Positions 7,716 to 18,337 of a stretch of 64,000 nucleotides of DNA are shown here, in pieces (position 1 is the stretch's first letter; each line of letters begins with the position of its first letter). This DNA is from Planctomycetota bacterium (GTDB taxonomy: Bacteria; Planctomycetota; UBA1135; GCA-002686595). The DNA lies in contig JAPLOF010000054.1 in the NCBI GenBank assembly GCA_026692665.1, positions 62,001-126,000 on the forward strand. The letters are read 5' to 3'. The notes under the pieces were generated by a model that had not been told where the DNA came from, made no database searches, and saw nothing but the letters and a program-made list of their open reading frames with translations. The position numbers were made by a program, and so were the translations under genes.

Positions 7716-10026
7716 TCCACTCGGAGGTCCCGGCGAAGAACAGCTGCAGCGCGGGGTCCAATTCCGCGCGCAGCACGGGATCCCGCGCGTTCGCGCCCCG
7801 ATCCACGGGATCCGTGCCCACGCGCCCGAGCCACGCGGCGCGTAGATCGAGCTTGCCCGCGTCGATCGCGGACTGGATCGCGCCCGACAAGAGCAGGATC
7901 TGGATCGCGTCCCAGTCCGCCGACGCCGCCGCGTCCCCTTCCAGGACCGGCGCGAAGGTGACGTGCGTCAGCAGCACGGGGCGTTCGCTGCGCTGCGCGA
8001 TGCGACCGAGACCCTGCAGCTCGAACAGGAGCTTCTGTTCGATGTCCGCCCGCGGAATCGCGGTGCCGGGCTCGATGCGTGGATCGAGTTCGAATCCGAT
8101 CGCGTCGAGATCGCCCCAGAATCCGACGCGCTCGGCTTCGATCAGGTCCGTCGCGCCGTAAGTCAGGCCGCCCTGGAACGCGCCGCGCGCGGCGCCGATC
8201 ACCCGGCGCCAGCCCTCGCGCTTCCACAAGGTCTCCTCGGGCAGCGAGCGCCGACCCTCGGGGTCTGCGCCCGAGACCGCGCGCAGCGCCGAGCCCACGC
8301 CGAGCCAGTCCGCGCCGCACAGGCTGGCGAGGAGGCCGGCGTGCTCGATGGCGCGCGCGTGTCGCTCGAAGTACGCGGCCCAGTCGGCTTCGAGGTCGCG
8401 GGGCCAGCTGCCCGAGTACGTCCCCGCGTCGCTGGCGAGCACGTCGGGGAAGAGCGCGACGCGCAGGCCGGCGCTGTTCGCCGCGCTGGCCGTCGCGAAC
8501 AGCGCGACGTCGCCCGACAGCGCCGCGAGGGGCCGCGGCACGCGCCAGCCCTCGGCGACCCGCGATTCGACGAAGGCCGCGTCCAACGCGATCGAACGCG
8601 CGCCGCGACCGCGCAGGGAATCGAGGACCGCGAGCGCCTTGCGCGAGCCGTAGCCGGACCGCGGGTCGGGATCGCTCTCCACGAACGCGCAGCCCGCGAG
8701 CGGCGGGGCGGCGAGGACCGACTCGCGCTTCTGGGTTCCGCGGCCCGCGACCTCGGCCCGGAAGGGTTGCGCGCGTTCGTGAGCGGCCGCCGCGAACGAG
8801 TCCTCGAGCTCGTCGTCCACGACGAGAGCGCGGGTGCCGCACCACACCGCGCGCACGAACTCGTCGCCGCGCACGGAGCGCAGGTGCTCGAACAGGACGG
8901 CCCGGGCCGGCGCGAGGACATGCACCGACACGCGCGCGTCCGAAGCCGGATCGACGAGGACCGCGGCGCGCGGAACGATGCCCGCCAGGACGAGCCGCGC
9001 CCACCAGCGGTCGAGGTCGCGTCCCCACCACGAACGCGCCGCCGCGACGCTCGCGCCCTGCTCGATCCAGGGCACGACGGCCGGGCCGAGCGCCGCGCGC
9101 AGTCCCGCGCGGACCGCCGCGGCGCCGCCGTCCGTGACCCCCGCGAGCACGAGCATGTCGGCCGCGGGGCGCGCGCGATTCCAGCGGCCGAGGCTCTGAT
9201 CCTCGCCGCCAAGGCGCAGATCCTCGACCGCCGTGAGCAGCTTCACCGCGACGCCCGGCAAGGGATCGCCGGCCCACGCCGACGCGCGCTCACGCGCCGC
9301 TCCGAGGTCGCGCAGGACGCGCGCGGAAACCTCCGCCTCGAGGTCGGCCGCGACCTCGACGCGGAAACCGTCGCTCTCCACGATCGTGTCGGAAGGGCGA
9401 CGCAACGCGGCCCGCGCGATCCCGAGGCGCTGCAGATCGCGCGGCACCACGCCGCCCGTCGGCCACAGCGTCCCCGCGAGCGCCGGATCGCCGCCCCGCC
9501 ACGTGGCGAACGCGGGCTTCGCGCGCGGAATCGCGTCCTCGATCTGCGGCACGAGCCGCGCGAGGTCGTTGCCGAGCCAGACCGTCACCGGGAGCCCCGG
9601 GCGATCCGGGTCCTCGAACGTCGCGCGCGCCGCGTCCTCGGGCCCACCGTGATCGAGATCGCCGACCCGGAATCCGACGGCCCCGCCGGCCGGGATCGCC
9701 AACCCCGCGCGAGCCGCGAGCGTCGCCGCGACGCCCGACCGGGGCGTGCCGACCACGATCCGCGCCGCGGCCGGATCGCCCGGCGCGCCGACGAGCACCC
9801 GGACGTCGCGACCGCTGCGCGCGCGCTCGAGCGCCGCGAGGCGCCGCAGAGGCTCGGCCGCGGATTCCTCCGCGACGTGGATCTCGACCACGCGCGCGTG
9901 CGCGAGGTTCCGGACCAGCGCCGCCGCGCCGCCCTGCGCGACGGGCTGACGCGCGTCGCACGCGGCCAGGAGTCCGAACGCCAGCGCGACCAGGATCGAA
10001 GGGATCTGCTTGCTCCAGCCCGCCAC
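7675..10026 (-). CDS. lipoprotein with GH113-like domain lacking both catalytic glutamates
   Basis: 783 residues with a lipoprotein signal (LAFGLLAAC, Cys about 22). The middle (about 230-380) has PWIEQGASVAAARSWWG, like the WxxEG helix of exported gluzincins. The C-terminal 300 residues read like a GH113 TIM barrel: WKREGWRRVIGAARGAF, then GGLTYGATD, then VGFWGDLDAIGFEL in the family's order. GH113 mannanases have a catalytic Glu after the IGTE-like strand and another in the FTEIGY-like strand; here these are GVGSALRAV (A580) and LLTHVTF (H688). A non-catalytic, perhaps glycan-binding role is inferred. The start lies 26 bp after the membrane-protein gene, so the two are probably one operon. 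GH113 is recognised from memory of motifs; confidence in the coding call is high. Confidence 0.8.
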   Translation of the reverse strand: MAGWSKQIPSILVALAFGLLAACDARQPVAQGGAAALVRNLAHARVVEIHVAEESAAEPLRRLAALERARSGRDVRVLVGAPGDPAAARIVVGTPRSGVAATLAARAGLAIPAGGAVGFRVGDLDHGGPEDAARATFEDPDRPGLPVTVWLGNDLARLVPQIEDAIPRAKPAFATWRGGDPALAGTLWPTGGVVPRDLQRLGIARAALRRPSDTIVESDGFRVEVAADLEAEVSARVLRDLGAARERASAWAGDPLPGVAVKLLTAVEDLRLGGEDQSLGRWNRARPAADMLVLAGVTDGGAAAVRAGLRAALGPAVVPWIEQGASVAAARSWWGRDLDRWWARLVLAGIVPRAAVLVDPASDARVSVHVLAPARAVLFEHLRSVRGDEFVRAVWCGTRALVVDDELEDSFAAAAHERAQPFRAEVAGRGTQKRESVLAAPPLAGCAFVESDPDPRSGYGSRKALAVLDSLRGRGARSIALDAAFVESRVAEGWRVPRPLAALSGDVALFATASAANSAGLRVALFPDVLASDAGTYSGSWPRDLEADWAAYFERHARAIEHAGLLASLCGADWLGVGSALRAVSGADPEGRRSLPEETLWKREGWRRVIGAARGAFQGGLTYGATDLIEAERVGFWGDLDAIGFELDPRIEPGTAIPRADIEQKLLFELQGLGRIAQRSERPVLLTHVTFAPVLEGDAAASADWDAIQILLLSGAIQSAIDAGKLDLRAAWLGRVGTDPVDRGANARDPVLRAELDPALQLFFAGTSEWIRAGSRSGERSPR

Positions 10027-10052
10027 GGAGGGACCTTACCGGGCCCGCGCGC

Positions 10053-11630
10053 TCACGGGAAGTTCCCGCGCCGCACCACGACCGCTCGCTGCTCCCCCAC
10101 GGCGAAGCGCGCGACGACTTCGTCGCCCGGGAGCGGTCGCGATGCGGCACCGCCGAAGTCGTTCGGCGTGAGGATCCACAGGATGTCCCGCCCGCTCGCG
10201 CGCAGCGCCGCGAGGCTCGGCGGAGGCTCGCGCGTCCAGGCGACCGAGGTCTCCGCCGAGGCGCACGCGACGGACCGTTCCACGTAGCCGAAGGCCGGCT
10301 CGACGAGCGCCTGCTGCAACGGCCAGGGTGCGACGAACGCGGCCTCGGGGCGCGAGCTCGCGTAGCGCGCGAGTTCCTGGTCCAGGGCCAGCCCGTCGCG
10401 ATAGCGCAGCGAGCGTTCGAGGAGCCAGCCGTCGTTCGCGGCGAGCGGCGTGGATTCGCCGGGCGCCGCGAACGAGGCCGGGCGATCCGGGTGGAACCGG
10501 CCGTGCGCGCCGAGGAGTCCGAACAACGTCAGGCCCAGGGCCGCCGGCCCGTGCGCCGCGCGCGGGGCGAAGCGCGCGCCCGCTTCCACGAGCAGGACGA
10601 GAACGGCCGGGTAGGCGGCGATGAAGTAGCGCGGCAGCGCGTTCTCCCATTGCGCGAGGAGGCCCAGGTACGCCAGCAGGAGCAGCGCTGGTGCGGAAAC
10701 CGCGAGCGGGATCGGGGAGGGGATCGCGCCGCGTGCCCGCGCCGCGCGCGCTCGGCCGAGCCCGGCCGCGAAGCCGGCGCAGGCGAGGACCGCGAGCGCC
10801 AGTCCGAACTCCGGCACGGTCCACAGGCGCTTCGTCGCGAGCGGAGCGAGGCCCTGGAAGAAGCCGGTGCCGGCCGGCGCGCGCTCGAACGCGTGCAGGA
10901 CCGCGATCTGCGCCACGAACACGGCGCACAGCGCGGCGTGCGCGAAGGTCCAGGCACGCTCGCCCGCCGCACGCGCTCCGACGAGGCGCGGAAACAGGGC
11001 GCGCGCGAGCAGGAGGCACAGCGCCGCGGCCGCCAGGACGACGCCGGTGGGCTTCACGAGGAGGGCCGCGGCCGCCCACGCGAACGATGCCGCCCAGCGT
11101 CTCTCGACCAGCGCGGCGACCCCGCACGCGACGGCCGCCACGAGCGGCATCTCGAGCCCGACCTGACAGGCGAGCGCCTGGACTCCCGGCTGGAAGAGGA
11201 ACGCCGCGGCGGCGAGCCAGGCCAGTCCTCGCCCCCACCGGCGCGTGAGGCGGAAGACGGCGCCGCAGGCCTGCGACGCGCAGGCGAACGTGGCGAGGTG
11301 CAGGATCGCGAAGCGCGGTTCCGGGTCGGGGAGCGCGCGCTCGAGGAGCGCCAGCGCGGTCGGGATCGCGCTGAAAGGGTAGACGCACGCTCCGCCGTCG
11401 ACGTAGCCGGGCTGTGCGGACAAGAGGGACCAGGGAGACAGACCGTGGAGCGCCTGCCAGTGCGCCTGGGGAAAGAGCCCGAGGAGCGCGTCCCAGTAGG
11501 GCGGGTCGTAGAGCACCCCGCCGCGCAGGACGACGAGCGCCAGGAACGCGGCCAGGGTGACCACGGCCACCTCCCGGCCGGAGCGCGGCGGTGCGGGCGG
11601 ATCGGGGAGTACGGCGCGGGGTTGTGTCAA
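10053..11630 (-). CDS. polytopic membrane protein, possibly GT-C glycosyltransferase
   Basis: About 525 residues with roughly ten hydrophobic segments (from VAVVTLAAFLALVVL onward) and a soluble C-terminal domain of about 130 residues. An early extracytoplasmic loop has YDPPYWDALLGLFPQ and a later one LAQWENALPRYFIAAYPAV, the layout of GT39/DUF2029-type GT-C enzymes that move sugars from polyprenyl-phosphate donors; the acidic D in the first loop would be the catalytic candidate. The start is uncertain: TTG 11630 (chosen because it leaves room for divergent promoters) or ATG 11675/11687, which would overlap the plus-strand gene head to head. It precedes the GH113-like lipoprotein gene in the same operon, which hints at glycan work. 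Confidence 0.75.
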   Translation of the reverse strand: MTQPRAVLPDPPAPPRSGREVAVVTLAAFLALVVLRGGVLYDPPYWDALLGLFPQAHWQALHGLSPWSLLSAQPGYVDGGACVYPFSAIPTALALLERALPDPEPRFAILHLATFACASQACGAVFRLTRRWGRGLAWLAAAAFLFQPGVQALACQVGLEMPLVAAVACGVAALVERRWAASFAWAAAALLVKPTGVVLAAAALCLLLARALFPRLVGARAAGERAWTFAHAALCAVFVAQIAVLHAFERAPAGTGFFQGLAPLATKRLWTVPEFGLALAVLACAGFAAGLGRARAARARGAIPSPIPLAVSAPALLLLAYLGLLAQWENALPRYFIAAYPAVLVLLVEAGARFAPRAAHGPAALGLTLFGLLGAHGRFHPDRPASFAAPGESTPLAANDGWLLERSLRYRDGLALDQELARYASSRPEAAFVAPWPLQQALVEPAFGYVERSVACASAETSVAWTREPPPSLAALRASGRDILWILTPNDFGGAASRPLPGDEVVARFAVGEQRAVVVRRGNFP

Positions 11631-11646
11631 ATGGCCTCGACGGTTG

Positions 11647-11656
11647 AGGATAGTGG
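11647..11656. promoter_or_regulatory. overlapping divergent -10 candidates
   Basis: On the minus strand TATCCT (11652 to 11647) lies 16 bp before the TTG at 11630. On the plus strand TAGTGG (11651-11656) lies 11 bp before the ATG at 11668. The two boxes overlap, so the divergent genes could not both be transcribed strongly at once. Weak evidence, based on hexamers only. Confidence 0.25.
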
Positions 11657-11667
11657 CACGCGGCGTG

Positions 11668-13869
11668 ATGAGCATCCGCCGCCCCATGTTCCGACGCGCA
11701 CGGATCCTCGACGCCGTACCGACTCCCGACCGGATCCGCGCTACGGGCCTGGGCGTTGTCGCACGGCCCCTGGGCGATTCCCCGCGTTCCGCGCAGATCT
11801 CGACCTCCGGGATCGCCGCGCTCCTCCTCGCGCTGCTGGGGACCGCCCCGGCCGCGCTCGCCGCGCCGCGCCACGGAGCCAACTACCCCCCGCCCCCCAC
11901 CGCTCCGCCCGCGGGCGGAGACGTCCCGCCGCCGACTCCGGCACCGCCAGCACCGCCGGCGCCGGCCGCGCCGCCGCCCTCGGCGCCCAGCGCTCCCGGG
12001 CCCGCGACACCCGGCCCGACGGGGCCCATGCCCCCGGGGTCCGTCCCGACGGGAACGCGCTCCGGTCTGATCCCGATTTCCACGGGCGCGGATCTGGGGC
12101 TCGAGCCCACGAGCTGGGAGCTCTGGTGGCGCTACAACCGCGACGCGTACCTCGATTTGAAGGCGAAGGTCGAGGCGATCGGGCCGTCGACGCTCGGCGA
12201 CGTGACGGCGACCGCGGACGAGCGGGTCGCGTTCGGGATCGACGCGCTGTCCGCGGCGCTGCCGCGCGAGCGACAGCGCGACCTCGTGTCGAGCCTGCTC
12301 GTGGCCCTGGCGCGCTCCTGCGACGACGCGGCGCACGCGCGCGGCCCCGCGATCACGCAACTCCTCGCGCCGTTCGTCGCCGACCCCGATCAGGAGATCG
12401 GCGAGACGGCCGCCCTGGCTCTGGGCATCCTGCGGCACCACGCGGCGATCCCCGATCTCGCCAGCCTGCTGCACGACGACGAAGCGGGCCGCAAGCTGGC
12501 TCGCGGCCGCGTCTCGACGCGGACACGCGCGTTCGCGGCCTACGCGCTCGGCATCGCGGCGGCGCGGTCGGAGCGCGAGGACCTCCAGGCGTTCGTCGCG
12601 CACCACCTGCAGCGCACGCTCGAGACCTCGACCGGCACCGCTTCGGCCGATCTCGCGGCGGCCTGCGTCATCGCGCTCGGCCTCGTGCCCATGCCGGTCG
12701 AGGAAGGCGCGGACAACGGCCACGCGGCCTCGATCCGACCGCGGTCGGGCGCCTCCCTGGACGACTTCCCGCCGCGCTCGCGCAGCGCGCAGGCGGCGGT
12801 CCTGGCGCGCTTCCTGAACGACGGGGATCGTCCGGTCCTCGCGCGCGCGCACGTGCCCGACGCCCTGGCGCGTCTCGGGATCGGCGCGGGAACCGATTTG
12901 CGCGGGGACATCGCGCGCGAGCTGGCCGCGGTCCTCGAACGGCAGTCGCGCGAGGACGCCGGCGTTGTGCGCGGTGCCGTGCTCGCGCTCGGCCGCCTGG
13001 CGGACTCCGATTCCGACGCCGCCGACGTGCGCATGCGCGCGACCCTGAAGCGCGCGCTCGACGCGGGCGATGCCCAGGCGCGGCTCTTCGCGCTCGTGTC
13101 GCTGGCGCAGGTCGCGGGCCGCCGCGGCGACGCCGAGGACGCGAGCGCGGTGCAGTCCGAGGTGCAGTCCCTCCTGCTCGAACGGCTCGTGCGCGGCAAG
13201 GCTCGCGAACGCTCGTGGTCGGCGCTCGCGCTGGGCATCCTGGAGCGCGGACGTGCCGCCCAGATGCGCGAGGGATCGTCGGCGGTGCGCGCGGCTCTGC
13301 GGCGCGCGCTCGCCGATGCTTCCGCCGCCGACCAGATCGGCGCTCTCGCGATCGGGATCGGCCTGTGCGGCGACCGGTCGGCGACGAAGGACCTCCTGGC
13401 GAAGCTCGACGACGTACGCGACCCCGCGGGTCGCGGGCACATCGCGACGGCCCTGGGCCTGCTCGGCGCACCGGAAGCGGTGAAGCCCCTGCGCGCGATC
13501 CTGCAGAAGTCCCGTTTCCAGCCGGAGCTCCTGCGCGAAACGGCGATCGCGCTGGCCCTGCTCGGCGACGTCGATCTCGAATCGGCGCTGATCGGCGAGC
13601 TGCGCGACGCGCGGAGCCTCGCGTCCCAGGCCGCCATCGCGCGGGCCCTGGGCTTCGCAGGGAAGCTCGCGACCGTCGATCCGCTGGCGAAGATGCTGGG
13701 CGATTCGTCGCTGACGGCGGGCGCGCGCGCGTTCTCCGCCGTCGCGCTCGGGATGATCTGCGATCGCGAACGCCTGCCGTGGAACGCGTTCCTCTCGATC
13801 GGGGTGAACTACCCGTCGGCCCCGGCGACGCTTTCGGACGGCAGCGCGGGCGTCCTCGACATCCTGTAG
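11668..13869 (+). CDS. exported HEAT-repeat protein
   Basis: 733 residues. A rather long n-region is followed by a hydrophobic core and a cleavage site (IAALLLALLGTAPAALAA, about residues 52-69), then a Pro/Ala-rich linker (about 70-125). The rest is alpha-helical HEAT/PBS-lyase-like repeats: GETAALALGILRHHAAI, RARLFALVSLAQVAG, RSWSALALGILERG, GHIATALGLLGAPEAV and LRETAIALALLGDV. Such proteins scaffold protein contacts in the periplasm; no catalytic motif is seen. The start could also be the ATG at 11686. It is divergent from the membrane-protein gene with almost no gap. Partner unknown. Confidence 0.82.
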   Translation: MSIRRPMFRRARILDAVPTPDRIRATGLGVVARPLGDSPRSAQISTSGIAALLLALLGTAPAALAAPRHGANYPPPPTAPPAGGDVPPPTPAPPAPPAPAAPPPSAPSAPGPATPGPTGPMPPGSVPTGTRSGLIPISTGADLGLEPTSWELWWRYNRDAYLDLKAKVEAIGPSTLGDVTATADERVAFGIDALSAALPRERQRDLVSSLLVALARSCDDAAHARGPAITQLLAPFVADPDQEIGETAALALGILRHHAAIPDLASLLHDDEAGRKLARGRVSTRTRAFAAYALGIAAARSEREDLQAFVAHHLQRTLETSTGTASADLAAACVIALGLVPMPVEEGADNGHAASIRPRSGASLDDFPPRSRSAQAAVLARFLNDGDRPVLARAHVPDALARLGIGAGTDLRGDIARELAAVLERQSREDAGVVRGAVLALGRLADSDSDAADVRMRATLKRALDAGDAQARLFALVSLAQVAGRRGDAEDASAVQSEVQSLLLERLVRGKARERSWSALALGILERGRAAQMREGSSAVRAALRRALADASAADQIGALAIGIGLCGDRSATKDLLAKLDDVRDPAGRGHIATALGLLGAPEAVKPLRAILQKSRFQPELLRETAIALALLGDVDLESALIGELRDARSLASQAAIARALGFAGKLATVDPLAKMLGDSSLTAGARAFSAVALGMICDRERLPWNAFLSIGVNYPSAPATLSDGSAGVLDIL

Positions 13870-13903
13870 CCCGCTGGGCGTTCAGCCCGGCCGCGCGGGG
13901 CAG

Positions 13904-13909
13904 TACCCT
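13904..13909 (+). promoter_or_regulatory. candidate -10 box, near-leaderless
   Basis: TACCCT ends 7 bp before the ATG of the glycosyltransferase; TTCAGC (13881-13886) is 17 bp upstream as a weak -35. Transcription would begin at or next to the start codon. Confidence 0.3.
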
Positions 13910-13916
13910 CTGCCCC

Positions 13917-15044
13917 ATGAAGATCGCCGTCGTCCACGCGCATCCCGGCACGAACAAGGACACCGACGAGCACGCGCGGCGCGTCGTCGCGCACCTCGCG
14001 GCGCGCGGAGACCAGGTCACGGTGGTCACGAACGAACGCCTCGAGCCGCTCGCGCCCGGGACGCGGGTCGAGGTGCTGAAGCCGTTCGCCCTGTCCGCCG
14101 CCGGCCGTGCGAAGGGTTTCGACGGCGCCGTCGAGTCCTGGAGCGCGAAGGAGAAGCCCGCCGTCCTGTATTCGCTTGGCTGCACGTCGAAGTCCGACGT
14201 CCTGCGCCTCTCGGAAGGCGTGCGCCAGACGCGGATCGACCTCGCGGCCGACTCGGAGTACGCGCGCTCGGCCGAGGAGAAGGTCCTGCTCGAGATCGAG
14301 GCGCGCGGGATGCAGCGCGAGCGCGCAAAGCTCGTCGCGGTGCCGTCGGAGCTCGTGGGCAAGGATGCGATGAAGCGCCACCACGTGCTGCCCGAGTCGA
14401 TCCGGCTGATCCGGCCGGGCGTCGATCTGGACGCGTACTCCCCGGAGATCCACGCGCAGATGAGCCCGCTCTCGCGCAAGTCGTTCCAGATCGACCCGCA
14501 CGAGTTCGTCGTCGTGTTCGTCGCGGACGACTGGCAGTTGCACGGCTTCGACCGGCTGCTCAAGGTCTGGGATGCGGTGTCTCCGAGCCGCGCCGGCGCG
14601 CACCTGCTCGTCGCGGGTGCCGATCCGCAGCGCGCGAAGTTCGAGAAGGCGGTCGCGGCTTCGCGCTGCAAGGACACGATCCGTTTCGCCCCCGTCGGCA
14701 CGGACATCGCGCGCGTGATCCACGCCGCCGATCTCTACGTGCTGCCGACGCGCTACGACGCGTTCTCGCGCAGCGGGCTCGCCGCCCTCGCGTCGGGAGT
14801 GCCGGTCGTCACCACGGCGACGAACGGGCTCGCGGAGCTCATCGACGAGGACGTGAACGGCATCGCGCTGTTCGGCGACGACGTGCGCCAGACGCTCTAC
14901 CAGCAGCTCCTCTCATGGACGAAGCCCGATCGCGCCCGGTCCGCGCGCGAGCCCGCGCGCAACGCTGCGGAGCGCTGCCCGCTGGAGAACGAGGCGCGCG
15001 AGACGGCGCGGGTCCTGGACGAGCTCGGGAGCGCCGCCGTCTAA
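13917..15044 (+). CDS. GT4-family glycosyltransferase
   Basis: 375 residues, a typical GT-B fold of the WaaG-like GT4 group that transfers a sugar from a nucleotide donor, probably to a lipid or surface glycan at the cytoplasmic membrane. The N-terminal domain begins MKIAVVHAHPGTNKDTDEHA and carries LGCTSKSDVLR. The linker has LIRPGVDLDAYSP, where the C-terminal Rossmann domain begins (FVVVFVADDWQLHGFD). The donor-binding segment reads RYDAFSRSGLAALASG (about residue 280-295): the usual glutamates of the EX7E motif are replaced (GLAAL where family members have TLEAL). This is odd and could mean changed donor binding. Convergent with the kinase gene. Acceptor unknown. Confidence 0.82.
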   Translation: MKIAVVHAHPGTNKDTDEHARRVVAHLAARGDQVTVVTNERLEPLAPGTRVEVLKPFALSAAGRAKGFDGAVESWSAKEKPAVLYSLGCTSKSDVLRLSEGVRQTRIDLAADSEYARSAEEKVLLEIEARGMQRERAKLVAVPSELVGKDAMKRHHVLPESIRLIRPGVDLDAYSPEIHAQMSPLSRKSFQIDPHEFVVVFVADDWQLHGFDRLLKVWDAVSPSRAGAHLLVAGADPQRAKFEKAVAASRCKDTIRFAPVGTDIARVIHAADLYVLPTRYDAFSRSGLAALASGVPVVTTATNGLAELIDEDVNGIALFGDDVRQTLYQQLLSWTKPDRARSAREPARNAAERCPLENEARETARVLDELGSAAV

Positions 15045-15071
15045 CGCGGTGAGTCCGCGCACGGGCCATTC

Positions 15072-15087
15072 CGCGCTGAGAAGCGCG
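15072..15087. terminator. short hairpin between convergent genes
   Basis: CGCGCT-GAGA-AGCGCG: six-base-pair stem with a GNRA-type tetraloop, in the 57-bp gap between two convergent genes. No T tract, so a termination role is only likely by position. Confidence 0.35.
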
Positions 15088-15101
15088 CACGGCGGCCGCC
15101 T

Positions 15102-16703
<1,602 letters not shown>

Positions 16704-16755
16704 GCGGGGTCCAGCGTGAGCGCGCGGCGGACTCGCCGCGGAAAGCGGGATCTTC

Positions 16756-17340
16756 TCACGGGGTCGGGGGTCCCCCCAGCGCGATCCCCCACGCCTCCAA
16801 CGCCCGGCGGTAGAGGGAGTGGACAGCGACCTCGGAGCGCCCCATCCGCCGCGCGCATTCCGCCGCGCCGAGCCCCTGGAACTGCCGGAGGCCCAGCACG
16901 CGCCGGTGCTCGGGCGCGAGGCTCAAGAAGGCGGCCACGAGGTCCGCCGACATCTCCCGGTGCGCCGCCTGAGTTCCCGGACCGGGCGACCGCGCGCGCG
17001 GACCGCCGGAGAAGGTCGAGCCCCCCGTCGAGGCGGACACCGGGCGCGGGGCGGCACCCGGCTCGCCCTCGCGCTTCGCGGCCCGCAGTGCCCGGGCGGC
17101 ATCGACCACGACGTGGCGCGCGAGGAGCGCCAGGTATCGATCCAGCTCGCGCTCGTCCGCCGGCCAGCGTCCCGGATCGGCAAGAGCCCGCAGGAAGACC
17201 TCCTGGACGAGGTCCTCCAGCTCGAAGCGCACGCGCACCGCGCGACCGGCGAGGCTCGCGACGAGGAGGCGCAGGCGCTCGGCCCGGGCCGCGAGGCGCG
17301 CGCCGGGATCGGTGCCGCCTGAACCCGAGGGGGCGTCCAT
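16756..17340 (-). CDS. ECF-type RNA polymerase sigma factor
   Basis: About 194 residues. Region 2 has FELEDLVQEVFLRAL and region 4 SLAPEHRRVLGLRQFQGL followed by the helix-turn-helix AAECARRMGRSEVAVHSLYR. No region 3, so it is of the extracytoplasmic-function class that redirects RNA polymerase to a small regulon. Two ATGs are possible. 17340 is preferred because TATGCA (17353 to 17348) would be a -10 box 7 bp before it; 17352 adds four residues. It leads an operon with the Ser/Thr kinase. No anti-sigma factor gene is adjacent, so phosphorylation by the kinase is the likely control (inference). Confidence 0.9.
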   Translation of the reverse strand: MDAPSGSGGTDPGARLAARAERLRLLVASLAGRAVRVRFELEDLVQEVFLRALADPGRWPADERELDRYLALLARHVVVDAARALRAAKREGEPGAAPRPVSASTGGSTFSGGPRARSPGPGTQAAHREMSADLVAAFLSLAPEHRRVLGLRQFQGLGAAECARRMGRSEVAVHSLYRRALEAWGIALGGPPTP

Positions 17341-17433
17341 GCCGAAGTGCATACTGCGCGCGGCTCGCCCAGGGCAAGTGCTCGCAACTCCGGGCCCTGT
17401 GCCTTAGGACTCCTCGCGAACGCGCTCCCACCC

Positions 17434-18306
17434 ATGATCGGCACCCTGATCCTCGCCGCGGCCCTGTGCGCCCTCGCGTCCCTCGCGTGGGGCCCGGGCA
17501 TGCACCTCGAGTACGCCGAGCGCGTGCACCGCCGGCGGCGCGAGTTGCTCCCGGCCTCGGTCGCGAAGCTGATCGACGAGGAGCGCGCGGCCTACGAGTA
17601 CGGGAGCATCGCGGCCGACATCATCAACTTCAAGGCGTTCGGCGGCGCGTACAGCCACTGCCACCGCTGGGCGATCGTCGAGGAGATGCGCGAGCTCTCG
17701 ACGTCGCCGCGGCAGGAGTCCTTCGTGATGGGCTACCTGTCGCACCTCGCCGCCGACACGATCGCGCACAATCACTTCGTGCCCTACCACCTGGCGCGCT
17801 ATGCGCGGACGAAGGGCCTCGGACACCTGTACTGGGAACTCAACGCGGACCGCTTCGTGCCCGAGGCCCGCTGGGCGCGCGTCGGCGGATTGAAGAACCA
17901 GGACGCGCTCGAGGAGCTCGACGACCTCGTGAACCGCACGGTGCCGAAGAAGGCGCTGTCGATGGGCACGAACAAGGTGATCTTCAACCACGTCCTGCTC
18001 GTGTCCGAGCGCGAACGCTGGCGCGGCGCGATGGCGCGCATCCACCCGATCTCGAAGGTCACGCTCGAGAAGGGCTTCCTCGGGATGTTCCAGGCCGCCG
18101 CGGTCGACCGCATCCGACTCGCTCTGCACCCGCGCGGGTTCCGCGCGATCCAGAGCGTCGACGCGAACGGCGCCGAGGCCCAGAAGAAGGCGATGAAGGT
18201 GCGCACGGGCCTCCTGCACCGTCTCGCGCCGCGTCAGGTGCGGACGGAGATCGCCGAGGAGAGCGCGCTGGCGTTCCTCGAGGGCATGCAGTCCCCGCCG
18301 CCGTAG
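17434..18306 (+). CDS. zinc-dependent phospholipase C-like protein
   Basis: 290 residues, signal-peptide-like start (MIGTLILAAALCALASLA) then W19-GPGMHLEYAE. In the Zn-PLC/S1-P1 fold the mature N-terminal Trp is itself a metal ligand, and here the Trp sits at the expected cleavage site. Other expected ligands follow in order: the His of GMHLEYA, the D of GSIAADII, the His pair of YSHCHRW, and GYLSHLAADTIAHNHFV. The family cleaves phospholipids or nucleic acids; many PLC-like members are uncharacterised. The gene is separated from the convergent lipoprotein gene only by the 167-bp inverted-repeat element. Confidence 0.85.
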   Translation: MIGTLILAAALCALASLAWGPGMHLEYAERVHRRRRELLPASVAKLIDEERAAYEYGSIAADIINFKAFGGAYSHCHRWAIVEEMRELSTSPRQESFVMGYLSHLAADTIAHNHFVPYHLARYARTKGLGHLYWELNADRFVPEARWARVGGLKNQDALEELDDLVNRTVPKKALSMGTNKVIFNHVLLVSERERWRGAMARIHPISKVTLEKGFLGMFQAAAVDRIRLALHPRGFRAIQSVDANGAEAQKKAMKVRTGLLHRLAPRQVRTEIAEESALAFLEGMQSPPP

Positions 18307-18337
18307 CAGCGGCGAGGACGGCCTGCCACCGTCCAGG

